Positions 8,027-16,772 of a DNA stretch of 34,698 nucleotides are shown here, piece after piece. The stretch covers positions 1 to 34,698 of the forward strand of contig VXNP01000059.1 of NCBI GenBank assembly GCA_009840525.1, given 5' to 3'. The notes below the pieces were generated by a model, which saw only the letters and a list, made by a program, of their open reading frames with translations, was not told the origin of the DNA and did not search any database. The translations under genes were made by a program, and so were the position numbers. Source of the stretch: Gammaproteobacteria bacterium (GTDB taxonomy: Bacteria > Gemmatimonadota > Gemmatimonadetes > Longimicrobiales > Gaopeijiaceae). Every line of letters begins with the position of its first letter. Within the stretch, counting starts at the first letter, position 1.

Positions 8027-9142
8027 TCAGAACTGCAGTTGGAAGCTGAAGACCTGGATGTTCTCCAGTTGCTCCATCGACGTGTAGGCGTAGTCCACGC
8101 TCAGCGTGCCCAGCTCCCCGACGGGGAGCCGCAGGCCTCCACCCGCGGCGGCCGCGTGCATGAGCCCATGGTCGATCTGGTCTTCGTTCGCGAAGCGCTT
8201 GCCGGCCCGCACGAACGCCAGTCCCATAAAGCCGTACTCGAGTCCGAGCGCGGTTTCCTGGGGCGCGTCGACGGGATCGTTGATGTCGGCCATCAGCCGG
8301 AGCGACTGGTCCGCGTCCGGAGAAACGATCGCATCGGCGCCCCCGATCAGGTCCAGCATCACGCTGAAGCGGAACGACGTGGGAAGTTCGAGATGGTCGG
8401 TCGCCGCGGACAGTTCCATGACCCGGATGAAGTCGTCGATCTGGTTCTCGGAGAACGACGTGTTCACCCGGCTGTTGAGCAGATTCCCCTCGAACCGACC
8501 CGAGGTCCCGAGGTTGGTGAGCGACGCTCCCAGCGTGACGCCGTAGAGACCGGTGCGGAACACCGTGCTCATGTCTACGCCCACGTAGCTTGCGGTGGCG
8601 TTGGTGATTCCTTCCTCGACTACCTTGCCCGCCACGCCCACCGTGAGACGGTCGGTGATGGGCTGCGCGAAGTGCAGTCCGACCGCGGTCCCCGTCCAGC
8701 TGAAGGACGCGGCGGTCGGATCCTGCTCGCCCCCGTAGCCGGCGTTGGGCCAGTATTCGCTCTGCCAGGGCATCTCCCCGGAGTCGAGCGTGTTGACGCT
8801 GATGCCGATCCGCGTGAACCCGAACGGCATCACCACGCCCACGAAAGTGTGCTGGATGTCGAGATCGTCGAAGAGCCGCGCCGTCGTCATTCCGGCGGAA
8901 AACCCGTCGATGCGCGACATGGCCGCGGTGTTCCAGTAGAGCGACGTGACGTCGTCCGCCGCCGCTCCGAAAGCGCCTCCCAGCGACTGGCCCCGCGCGC
9001 CGACGCCCAGCGCGAGGAATGCGGCGCCCCGGGTTCCGACCCGGGTCACGATTTGTTCCGGCGTCGAGGTCAGCGTTTCCTGAGCCTCCAGCATCTCCGC
9101 CGTCGCCACGAGCGTGAGCGCTAGCAGCAGTGCACGGTTCAT
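8027..9142 (-). CDS. PorV/PorQ-family outer-membrane protein
   Basis: This 371-residue protein has a signal peptide (MNRALLLALTLVATAEMLEAQ region) followed by the PorV/PorQ hallmark ARGQSLGGAFGAAADDVTSL and YWNTAAM. The rest is a FadL-like barrel of repeated amphipathic strands ending in aromatic SFQLQF, the outer-membrane C-terminal signature. In Bacteroidota, PorV shuttles type IX secretion cargo from the translocon to the attachment complex. Here it lies only 24 bp downstream of a giant protein with a type IX-like C-terminal domain, which supports a cargo-handling role. That role is inferred, because PorV-family proteins also occur in genomes without a known type IX system. AAGGAG precedes ATG 9142. 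Confidence 0.88.
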   Translation of the reverse strand: MNRALLLALTLVATAEMLEAQETLTSTPEQIVTRVGTRGAAFLALGVGARGQSLGGAFGAAADDVTSLYWNTAAMSRIDGFSAGMTTARLFDDLDIQHTFVGVVMPFGFTRIGISVNTLDSGEMPWQSEYWPNAGYGGEQDPTAASFSWTGTAVGLHFAQPITDRLTVGVAGKVVEEGITNATASYVGVDMSTVFRTGLYGVTLGASLTNLGTSGRFEGNLLNSRVNTSFSENQIDDFIRVMELSAATDHLELPTSFRFSVMLDLIGGADAIVSPDADQSLRLMADINDPVDAPQETALGLEYGFMGLAFVRAGKRFANEDQIDHGLMHAAAAGGGLRLPVGELGTLSVDYAYTSMEQLENIQVFSFQLQF

Positions 9143-9166
9143 TGATCTATCTCCTTGGCCTCAGGC

Positions 9167-12100
9167 TCAGCGAATGACGACGAACTTGCCCATCTTCTTC
9201 TGGCCGCCGGATTCGAGAACGAAAATGTACAGTCCCGCACCCAGATTCGTGCGCTCGCGGGTCTGCATGTCCCAATTCAGGTCTCCCCCGCAATCTCCGG
9301 CGCCGCAGTAGGCGGTGACTCCCTGGAGATCCTCGGGGCCATAGACGAGCTCCTGGATGAATCGGCCCGCTACATCGAAGATGCGAATGGTCCCTTCCTG
9401 GGGAAGGTTGGTGAACTTCAGAACCCGCGCGTCGGTCGCGCGCTCGAAAGCGCTCCCGTACAGGTACGGGTTGGGGACCACGTGGACGTTGTCGAGTGAA
9501 ACGGCGCCCGTCGCCGCGGCCTCCGCCGCCGTGATCGCCCTCTGCACATCCACCACCACCTCGTCGCCCGACTGGAGCGGTACCAGCCAGGGAACCGTCA
9601 GCGTAACCTGCTCGGTCACCGGGATGTAGCCGGATTCGGTCGACCCTCCGGTGGTCGGATCGCAGGAGGGACGCGGGGCGTCACAGCCGAGGGTCACGTC
9701 GAAGGTCACGACCGTGGCCGTCTCCGTCGCGGGCTGCCCGCCCGCGTCGAGGACGGTGTTGCCCTGGTCGTCGGTCACCTCCCGGGTCACGGTCTCGACG
9801 AAGTAGATCTGGTCGCCCGGCACCCATACCCCGGCCGGGACCTCCACCCGGGCCGTGTCGACCCCCTGCCCCACGAGCACCGACTCCTGGTGGTCGCCCA
9901 CCGCAATCTGCACGTCGCGGCCGTAGGTGTTGTTGCGCACCGAGAACGGCAGCGAGTAGGACTCCAGCATCTCGATGTCCGGATTGACCTCCTGGACGGC
10001 CGCGAGAACGTCCTCTCCGGTGCTCGAGGTCGAGCCCGCCGACCGACCCGACAGGGACGCGGCCACCGTGGCCTCGATCGCCGGATCCGGAAGCCGGAAG
10101 GGAGCGCCCGCGCCCCACGCGTCGGCGTTCCAGACGATCGCGTACTCACCGTATTCGTCCCCGCCCACATAGCCGGAGGGACCCGTCAGCCACCACACGG
10201 TGGGCTGCACGCGCGCGGCGACGGTGTCAGCCGCCCCGGTGGTGTAGACCCTGGACGGCGGGTCCAGCGTACCTCCCTCCGAGGCGTCCACCGACACCGT
10301 GAAGAAGGGGAAGTCCTCCCGGCTGAAGAAGGTGCCCGGGGTGGCCTCGTCGCCCTCGAGAGTGGTCGAGGCGAGCAAGGGGGTGGACCCGGCGGCAACC
10401 ACCATGCCGAATCCTCCTTCGAACACCGTGGTGCGCTGCATCGAACTCTGCATCGCGCTGTCGACCGGCAGTTCATCCAGGCCGGACATGGTCACGGTGC
10501 CGGACCGGTTGAAGTCGACGCTGGCAATCACGACCTCCTTCGGCTCTCCCTCCATGCCGGTGACGGTGCGCACCGTCTGCGCGGCCACGGTAGTCTGCGT
10601 GGAGGTCGGCGAACCGGTGTCGTCCAGGTTGTCCACCTGGTTGACCACCAGCTTGTCGCCGAAGACGACCCGGTACTGCCCCGACACGGGGGAGGTCCCC
10701 ACGACGGAGAGCTCGACCGGTACAGTGGAATTGCCGCTGCGAGAGACCTCGGTCAGCTCGGCCCGGCTTGCGCCCGCGGCCAGGTTGAGTGGCGCGTACA
10801 CCACCGCCACGTTGGGGTTGGTGCCCGACGCGGACACCGCCCCGATCAGCTCGGGCGCGAACACCACCTCCTCGGCCAGCAGCGAATCGACGTTCGTGCC
10901 GCGCACGACGTTGAATGTGGCTCCGCGCGTCTCGGTGACGAGGGAGTAGGTGTAGGTCACGCCGGGAATCAGCGCGAAGTCGTTGAAGATGTTGGGCAGG
11001 GTGCCGTCGTCCTCGGCTTCGAAGGTGACGTATGGCTGCCACCCGAAGTTGTTCCACTTGGAGGTCTCGTCAAAGATCGGGTCGCCGTCGCAGTCGCCGT
11101 CCTGGGTCCAGGTGGAACCCCCGTCGCAGGACTTGAAGATGTGGATGGCGGCCACGTTGTTCTCCGAACGCGCCGCGACCGAGTCCGCCAGCCAGAAGTT
11201 GCGCGCGATGTCGGCGCTCACATCGAGGTTGGCCAGGTAGGGGTCGACCCACTCCTCCGGGGCATCGTCGAAGAAAAGCGAGATGCGGTTCCCTTCCACC
11301 TCACCGGTTGACGCCGCCTGGCCCGCGACCACATCTACCGCGGAAATCACCGGCGGCGGGGCCGTCTCGGGTCCGAGGTACATCTGCTGGTAGAAGCCGA
11401 TGGCGTTGTCCAGGGCGGATTCCATCGATGCGGAGTCCGCCGCGCCCACCAGCGCCACCACGAACGGGACGGTGTCGCCGGGGGCCATGTGCACCGGACC
11501 CACCGCGATATCGGCGATATTGCCGTAGCTGTTGGTATAGCCCGACGGAAGTGTATCCGCCCACAGCGCCACGCATCCGCGGCTCCCGCAGGCGTCGGCG
11601 TAGATGGTGTCCGGCTGTCCGTCGTGGTTCCAGTCCCAGGTGGGCGCGCCCGCGTCACCCTCGCCCGGGACGTACTTGTTGTAGACGCCCGTGCGCTCCG
11701 GCCACCCCTCGGGCCGGAAGATGCGGTGGTACGTGCGGTCGTCCAGGTCTCCCGGCGTCTCCCCGTCCAGCGTGTATTCGCCGATCGAGGCGAAGTGCCC
11801 GAAGTGGGCGCGCTGGCTGCGGCTCCAGGTACGCGGAATGCAGCCTCCGAACCCGCACTGGCGCTGGTGCTGGAACATGATGGTGTCGCCCGCGCGCGGG
11901 TGCGCGGGATTGTAGAAGTCGCTCGACGGGTCGCTGAACAGCTTGTAGCGCGCGTCGCCGATGGGGGTCTTGAGGAACACGATGCCCGCGCCCGCTGCGC
12001 CGTTGGCCCAGTCGTCGCCTCCAGTTCGGTTGCAGCCGGAACCCGGCGGATCGATCGCGTCCGCGCAGCGGCTGCCGGTCTCCTTCCAGAGCATCGCGCT

Positions 12101-13207
12101 GCGCACGGGGTCGAAATAGTGCGCGTCGCCCTGTCCCTGCAGCAGGGGGTCGACGTTCATGCCGATGTAGACCGAGTCGTAGGTCATGCCCACGCCGTAG
12201 ACCTTCTCGGACTCGTTGACGATGATGGACTGGAAGTACATCACGTTGCCGACCGTCGGCAACCCGAAGTAGAACCCGTCGTAGAACTGGGTGAGTCCCA
12301 GCGGCCAGCCGGCGTAGTTGGGTGACCCGGCGCCCCCGGGGACGACCGTGCCGTAGCGCTCGAGGGCGTTGCGGTACCAGTCGCTCAACTCGCCGTAGGT
12401 CTGCCAGTCGCCAAGGAACTTCTCGGTGCTCTGCATCTCCTCGGGCACCCGCCAGAAGGCGAACGGATCGTAGCCGTACGGATCCATGGAATCGTACATG
12501 GCGCCGAATTCCGGCGCGGACGCCTGGAGCTCGAGGTACGATTCGGCCGGGATCGGGTGGCTGCCCTTCCATCCGGCGGCTGGATGGGTGGTGTCGCAGT
12601 CCGATGTCGGAGTGAGCTGGAAGCCGGAAAACATCCAGCCGTCGCGCGCTGCCGAGTGATTCGTGCAGGTGGCGTCCTCGGTGGTCTTGGCCGCCAGGTT
12701 CAGCAGATCGACCGGGCTCCGGTCCGAGGCCCACAGCTTGTCGCCCCCGCCCTGCACAGCTCCCCCGATGATGAGCGTGGTCATGTTGACGGTGTAGCCA
12801 CCGCCGCTGAGACCGCTGGTAGCCGGGTCGATCACCTCGGGCAGGTCACTCGCCGGGGCGCCCCACTTCATCCCCATGTCGAAGATGGCGGAGGTGTACG
12901 CACCGTTCACTTGGCGAACATACCAGCCCGTACGGCACCCGAAGTTGAAGCGGCTTGAGAAGCCTTGAATGTTCTGCAGGCACCAGACGTTGGACCCGTT
13001 CGTGCGGACTCCGGCCGAGCCCTCATCGCCGAAGGCCCGCAGCTGGAAGAGGTTCGGCCGGGTTGGCACCACGAGGTCGGAACCCGCGCCACCGGCTTCG
13101 ATGACCGTGACCTCTTCCTGGGCTCGCGCATCGCCGGGCATACCCAGCGGCGTCACGACCAGGCTCGCGACGAGGAGGCCTCCCCTACGCGTAAGAAGTT
13201 TCTTCAT
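9167..13207 (-). CDS. Giant secreted protein with C-terminal sorting-like domain
   Basis: The 1346-residue product begins with a signal peptide (MKKLLTRRGG, hydrophobic core, DARAQ cleavage) at ATG 13207, preceded by CGGAG. The frame continues upstream to a GTG at 13258, which is rejected because it lacks a signal peptide start. The mature chain is acidic with many Cys pairs, as expected for an extracellular disulfide-bonded protein. WDWNHDGQPDTIYAD is a likely calcium loop. The central part has several Ig-like beta modules. The last 107 residues, from VVPNPYLYG through IRIFDVAGRFIQEL, LNWDMQTRERTNLGAGLY and KMGKFVVIR, match FCB-group type IX C-terminal sorting domains or FlgD-like Ig domains. 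No enzymatic site was recognised. It is the second gene of the surface cluster; partner barrels follow. Confidence 0.85.
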   Translation of the reverse strand: MKKLLTRRGGLLVASLVVTPLGMPGDARAQEEVTVIEAGGAGSDLVVPTRPNLFQLRAFGDEGSAGVRTNGSNVWCLQNIQGFSSRFNFGCRTGWYVRQVNGAYTSAIFDMGMKWGAPASDLPEVIDPATSGLSGGGYTVNMTTLIIGGAVQGGGDKLWASDRSPVDLLNLAAKTTEDATCTNHSAARDGWMFSGFQLTPTSDCDTTHPAAGWKGSHPIPAESYLELQASAPEFGAMYDSMDPYGYDPFAFWRVPEEMQSTEKFLGDWQTYGELSDWYRNALERYGTVVPGGAGSPNYAGWPLGLTQFYDGFYFGLPTVGNVMYFQSIIVNESEKVYGVGMTYDSVYIGMNVDPLLQGQGDAHYFDPVRSAMLWKETGSRCADAIDPPGSGCNRTGGDDWANGAAGAGIVFLKTPIGDARYKLFSDPSSDFYNPAHPRAGDTIMFQHQRQCGFGGCIPRTWSRSQRAHFGHFASIGEYTLDGETPGDLDDRTYHRIFRPEGWPERTGVYNKYVPGEGDAGAPTWDWNHDGQPDTIYADACGSRGCVALWADTLPSGYTNSYGNIADIAVGPVHMAPGDTVPFVVALVGAADSASMESALDNAIGFYQQMYLGPETAPPPVISAVDVVAGQAASTGEVEGNRISLFFDDAPEEWVDPYLANLDVSADIARNFWLADSVAARSENNVAAIHIFKSCDGGSTWTQDGDCDGDPIFDETSKWNNFGWQPYVTFEAEDDGTLPNIFNDFALIPGVTYTYSLVTETRGATFNVVRGTNVDSLLAEEVVFAPELIGAVSASGTNPNVAVVYAPLNLAAGASRAELTEVSRSGNSTVPVELSVVGTSPVSGQYRVVFGDKLVVNQVDNLDDTGSPTSTQTTVAAQTVRTVTGMEGEPKEVVIASVDFNRSGTVTMSGLDELPVDSAMQSSMQRTTVFEGGFGMVVAAGSTPLLASTTLEGDEATPGTFFSREDFPFFTVSVDASEGGTLDPPSRVYTTGAADTVAARVQPTVWWLTGPSGYVGGDEYGEYAIVWNADAWGAGAPFRLPDPAIEATVAASLSGRSAGSTSSTGEDVLAAVQEVNPDIEMLESYSLPFSVRNNTYGRDVQIAVGDHQESVLVGQGVDTARVEVPAGVWVPGDQIYFVETVTREVTDDQGNTVLDAGGQPATETATVVTFDVTLGCDAPRPSCDPTTGGSTESGYIPVTEQVTLTVPWLVPLQSGDEVVVDVQRAITAAEAAATGAVSLDNVHVVPNPYLYGSAFERATDARVLKFTNLPQEGTIRIFDVAGRFIQELVYGPEDLQGVTAYCGAGDCGGDLNWDMQTRERTNLGAGLYIFVLESGGQKKMGKFVVIR

Positions 13208-13267
13208 GAGAACTCCGATTGGACAAGTTTGGGCGTCTCTTTGCATTGCGGCGGCCACCGGATCCCT

Positions 13268-16200
13268 CTAGAAGGTGACCCGCAGGCCGGCCGTAATCGT
13301 CCTCCGCGCCCCAAGGAACTGCGGGCGGTCGAAGAAGGTGGAATCCGTGTTGGTTCCCACCGTGTTCCCCGCGCGCCGGCGGCTCTGGTCCTCGGCGCCG
13401 TCGGTGCACTTGCCGGTCGACTCGTACACCTGAATGCAGTTCGCGCGGTCGGTGAGGTTGTTGACGTTCACGAAGAAGCCGTAGCGGACATTGTTGATGG
13501 TCCAGTCCTTGCGCGCCTGCAGGTTCAGCGTCATGAGCATGGGCGCGCGCCCGCTGTAACGGTCGAACTGGTTGAGTTCGCCGAAGCCCGCGAAGGAAAG
13601 CGTAGGCGTGTACGGCAACCCGCTGGACGCGGAGAAGATCACCGAAAGGTTGGTGTTGGCGAGCACGTCGCCGAACGGGATTTCGGGCACGTCGTCACGC
13701 ACGGCGAGCCGGAAAACGCCGGTGAACTTGTGGGGCTGGTCGATCTCGCAGGGGATCTCGTCCCTGATGAAGGGGTCGCCCTCGTCCGTCTGGGCCTCGA
13801 ATTCCCGCTCCGGGTCCGCGGCGTTGGTGCGGCAGGCCGAGAGGCCGTAGTTCACGTCGAAGCCCCAGTAGTTCTCGACACGCCGGCGCAACGCGATCTC
13901 GATGCCCCGCGTGGTTGCGAAATCCTGGTTGGTCAGGATGGCGTAGTCGGGCGCGGAAAAGCCGTAGGTAGCGCCCGGATCTATGACCGTGTAGGGCGGG
14001 GTCCCGACGCGAGCCACGCCCGTGAGGCCGCTCTGGTCCTTGGAGAAGATGACGGCCGAGAGGGCGTACTGGCCGTCGATCTCCTGCGAGTAGCCGATCT
14101 CGTACGTGGTCGCCTGCTCGGTGACCAGGTGCGGGTTGCCCAGGAACGGTGTTGTGCCCGCGGACGCGTTCACGAAGATGGCGGGTCCGGCGATCGTCCC
14201 TTCGCGCGCCGTGCCGATGCCCGAGTTCCGGTAGTTGTTGATGAGGATCGGGTTCTGCGAGAGACGCTGGAAGTTGAGGAACAGGCTCGAGCTCTCCGTG
14301 ACCGGGAAGCTCACACCGATCCGGGGAGAGAACTGCGAGCGGGTGTCGGCCTCCGAGAAGTCGTCGGAAGACGCTATGCGCGTGGCTTCGTCGCGAACGT
14401 CGAAGGTGCAGCCGGCCAGCGTCCAGCTCGGATCGGCTGAAACCGTGGACGTGCTGACGCTTTCGGTCGCGGCGTCGTACTCGCGCACGGTGACGTTCTG
14501 CCACTGTGACGGATTGCTGCACACGTCGAGCGCGGTGGTGCCGTTGGTCGGATCGACTGGATTGGCGAAGAAGAGCCCGCTTGCCCGCCCGTAGTCGAAG
14601 CGCGCGCCAAGCTTGAGGGTCAGGAAGTCGTATTCGATCTGATCCTGGATGTAGACGGCGCCGTCCCAGGGCTGGGCCTCGAAGAGCTGGTGCAGCTTGA
14701 CCACGTCGTTCACGCCCACGTCCTGCCACTCATCGTAGGTCAGGTCGTGGCCCTGGTAGAACACGCCCCCGGAAATGTTGTGGTTGTCGGAGACCTGCGA
14801 CTGGAAGTCGAAGCGGCCGGTCGTCGTCAGCACGCTTTCTCCGCCCCAGAAGGCATCGGTCCCGGCGGTCGGCGTGTTGTTGTAGACGGCGGGACCGGGA
14901 GCTACGAATCCGCCGTTGAAGTTGGGGTCCTCGTAGTGGTTCTGGAGACAGACGCCGCTCATGACGTTGCACGTCTCGCGGCTCTGGTCGAAGCGCCCGA
15001 CGGTGATCTTGTAGGCGGAGCGCCCGAACGTGTGGTCCCAGCGCGCGATCAACAGGTTGCGGTCCAGCCGCAGCGAGTTCTGAACCAGGTTCTGGTAGTC
15101 CAGCGTCCGCGGCCGCGCCAGGTAGTAGGCGCTGTCGGTGGCGGTGGTCATGTACTCGAGCGGGTTGACGGCGAGGCTCCAATCGAAGTCGAAGGGCTTG
15201 AACTCGCGCTCGTACCCCGCCCAGGAGACGTTCAGCTTGGCCGCCGGGGTGGCGTAGTAGGTGAGTTTGGCGTAGCCGTCCCGGATCTCGTCGAATCCGG
15301 TCGAGCGCCAACCGGGAATGACGTCGTTGGCGTCGGGGGTGTTGAAATCGGTGGACGGGTTAGACGGGTCGAAGACGTCGTAGTCGAACTCGTAGGCGCG
15401 GGCCGCTCCGTACCTCTGCCGGCCGGCGATGAGGAAGCGCAGGTTGTCGCCGGTCATCGGGATGGGACCCGAAATGACCCCCTCGAACATGTCGAACCCG
15501 CGGGTCTGGTCGTACTGGTTGCCGAGCCAGCCACCGAACTGCGAGGACCGGAACTCGAGCTCGCCCTGCAGCTCGTCGGAGCCCTCGGGGGTAGCGTAGT
15601 TGACGACGCCCGAGAGTGCGTTGCCGTACTGGACGTCCAGCTGCCCGGTGAAGATCGCCACCTGCTCGATGGCCTTGTTGGTGATGTCGAAGGCCGGGCC
15701 GCCGAGCGCGAAGTTGTTGATCGGGATGCCGTCGATCATGACCGTGGTCTCGGCCCCGCGCCCGCCGCGGATGCGGAGGGCCGTAACCCCCTGCCTCTGC
15801 TGCGCGAAGGAGACCACCGTGGTGTTGTCCTCCGGCACCTGCAGGAAGCCCTGCTCCAGCTCGAGCACGCCCATGATGTCGGTGACGGGGAGCGCGTCGA
15901 TCTCGTCCCTGGAGATCATCTCGAGCGAACCGGTCTGACCCTCCACCACGAGCGGGGTGCGGCTGGTGGAAACGATGACCTCGCCCAGCGCGATGGCCTC
16001 GGTGGCCAGCTGGAAGTTCTGCTGCACGGTGACGTCGATGGAGACGGCGACGTTTTCGCGCCGCTCGCTGGCGTAACCGATCAGCTCGGCCACCAGCGTG
16101 TAGGTGCCGGGCGGAACGTTGATGATGAAAAAGCGGCCGTTGTCCTGGGTCAGCGACCCGCGCCCGGTTCCGTCGATGAAGACGGAAACGTTTGCGAGGG

Positions 16201-16333
16201 GCTCGCCGGTGGCCTGATCCGTGACCACGCCGGTCACTTTTCCGGTCTGGGCGGCCGCTGGCGCGGCGGTGAGCAGAATCGCCGCCGCGGCGATCCCGAG
16301 CAGTCCCGGGGCTGCAGAGAGAATACGTGTCAT
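13268..16333 (-). CDS. TonB-dependent receptor with carboxypeptidase-regulatory-like N-terminal domain
   Basis: The 1021-residue outer-membrane receptor begins at ATG 16333 behind a perfect AAGGAGG; the longer frame to 16492 lacks such a site. Residues 1-29 are a signal peptide ending AAAQ. Residues 30-112 are a carboxypeptidase-regulatory-like beta-sandwich (GVVTDQATGEPLANVSVFI; PPGTYTLVAELIGY). GEVIVSTS at 118-124 is a possible TonB box. The plug follows with LRIRGGRGAETTVMIDG and YGNALSGVVNY. The 22-strand barrel ends in TITAGLRVTF with a terminal Phe. Several loop Cys pairs are present. It probably imports, or handles on the surface, a substrate made available by its neighbours, driven by TonB; the substrate is unknown. 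It is the first gene of the surface cluster. Confidence 0.93.
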   Translation of the reverse strand: MTRILSAAPGLLGIAAAAILLTAAPAAAQTGKVTGVVTDQATGEPLANVSVFIDGTGRGSLTQDNGRFFIINVPPGTYTLVAELIGYASERRENVAVSIDVTVQQNFQLATEAIALGEVIVSTSRTPLVVEGQTGSLEMISRDEIDALPVTDIMGVLELEQGFLQVPEDNTTVVSFAQQRQGVTALRIRGGRGAETTVMIDGIPINNFALGGPAFDITNKAIEQVAIFTGQLDVQYGNALSGVVNYATPEGSDELQGELEFRSSQFGGWLGNQYDQTRGFDMFEGVISGPIPMTGDNLRFLIAGRQRYGAARAYEFDYDVFDPSNPSTDFNTPDANDVIPGWRSTGFDEIRDGYAKLTYYATPAAKLNVSWAGYEREFKPFDFDWSLAVNPLEYMTTATDSAYYLARPRTLDYQNLVQNSLRLDRNLLIARWDHTFGRSAYKITVGRFDQSRETCNVMSGVCLQNHYEDPNFNGGFVAPGPAVYNNTPTAGTDAFWGGESVLTTTGRFDFQSQVSDNHNISGGVFYQGHDLTYDEWQDVGVNDVVKLHQLFEAQPWDGAVYIQDQIEYDFLTLKLGARFDYGRASGLFFANPVDPTNGTTALDVCSNPSQWQNVTVREYDAATESVSTSTVSADPSWTLAGCTFDVRDEATRIASSDDFSEADTRSQFSPRIGVSFPVTESSSLFLNFQRLSQNPILINNYRNSGIGTAREGTIAGPAIFVNASAGTTPFLGNPHLVTEQATTYEIGYSQEIDGQYALSAVIFSKDQSGLTGVARVGTPPYTVIDPGATYGFSAPDYAILTNQDFATTRGIEIALRRRVENYWGFDVNYGLSACRTNAADPEREFEAQTDEGDPFIRDEIPCEIDQPHKFTGVFRLAVRDDVPEIPFGDVLANTNLSVIFSASSGLPYTPTLSFAGFGELNQFDRYSGRAPMLMTLNLQARKDWTINNVRYGFFVNVNNLTDRANCIQVYESTGKCTDGAEDQSRRRAGNTVGTNTDSTFFDRPQFLGARRTITAGLRVTF

Positions 16334-16772
16334 GATCGCCTCCTTGAACCAACGAAAAACGGGCGTCACCGCAGAGGTGCGCCCGCTCTCGAAGCGCCGA
16401 TACGACAATATCGGTGTCGGATTAGAACGTTTTGGGTTTCCTATCGGGTTTTTTATCGGTGTCGATCGAACAATGGATTGCGTCACAGGCAACCTCCCTG
16501 CTCAGTGTGTACCCGGAAACCGCTTCCGAACACGCCATGCCGGACGGCGACCTTCCCCGATCCCCTCACGTACCTGCCCCACCCGAGTCGCTGACTTCGG
16601 TATGTCAGCCCGGATTTGGAGCATACTAACACAGCCGCCATCCCCTGCAAAGGGGGCCTGCAGGTACGGGATCCGGGATGTACGAGGCGGGGTATTTGCA
16701 GCGGAGATCGGCGGAGTGCGACGAAATCGCGGTTGCCTTTTCGTTACATGAGCCTGACCAGACCGTGACATC
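16334..16772. promoter_or_regulatory. Divergent intergenic region with TATCGG repeat array
   Basis: This 439-bp gap lies between the TonB receptor (minus) and the penicillin-binding protein (plus). Near the receptor start it contains an AT-richer stretch (about 16397-16464) with TATCGG at 16409-16414, 16442-16447 and 16454-16459 and the inverted copy CCGATA at 16397-16402. An 11-bp direct repeat, TATCGGTGTCG, occurs at 16409-16419 and 16454-16464. No strong -35/-10 pair was found for either gene. The part nearer the penicillin-binding protein shows nothing beyond short GC hairpins. Small reading frames here have no coding signature. Confidence 0.5.
16397..16464. repeat. TATCGG direct and inverted repeats, possible operator
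   Basis: CCGATA (16397-16402) and TATCGG (16409-16414) form an inverted repeat with a 6-nt loop. Further TATCGG copies follow at 16442-16447 and 16454-16459, and the first and last direct copies extend to the 11-mer TATCGGTGTCG, 45 bp apart. The array lies 64-131 bp upstream of the receptor start codon, a position suited to a regulator or RNA hairpin. Function is inferred. Confidence 0.45.

Noticed and set aside
14690-16594. 634-codon plus-strand frame opposite the TonB receptor
   Set aside because: Its composition is that of a reading-frame shadow (Val/Gly/Arg/His-rich) and it shows no domain; the receptor on the other strand is unmistakable.
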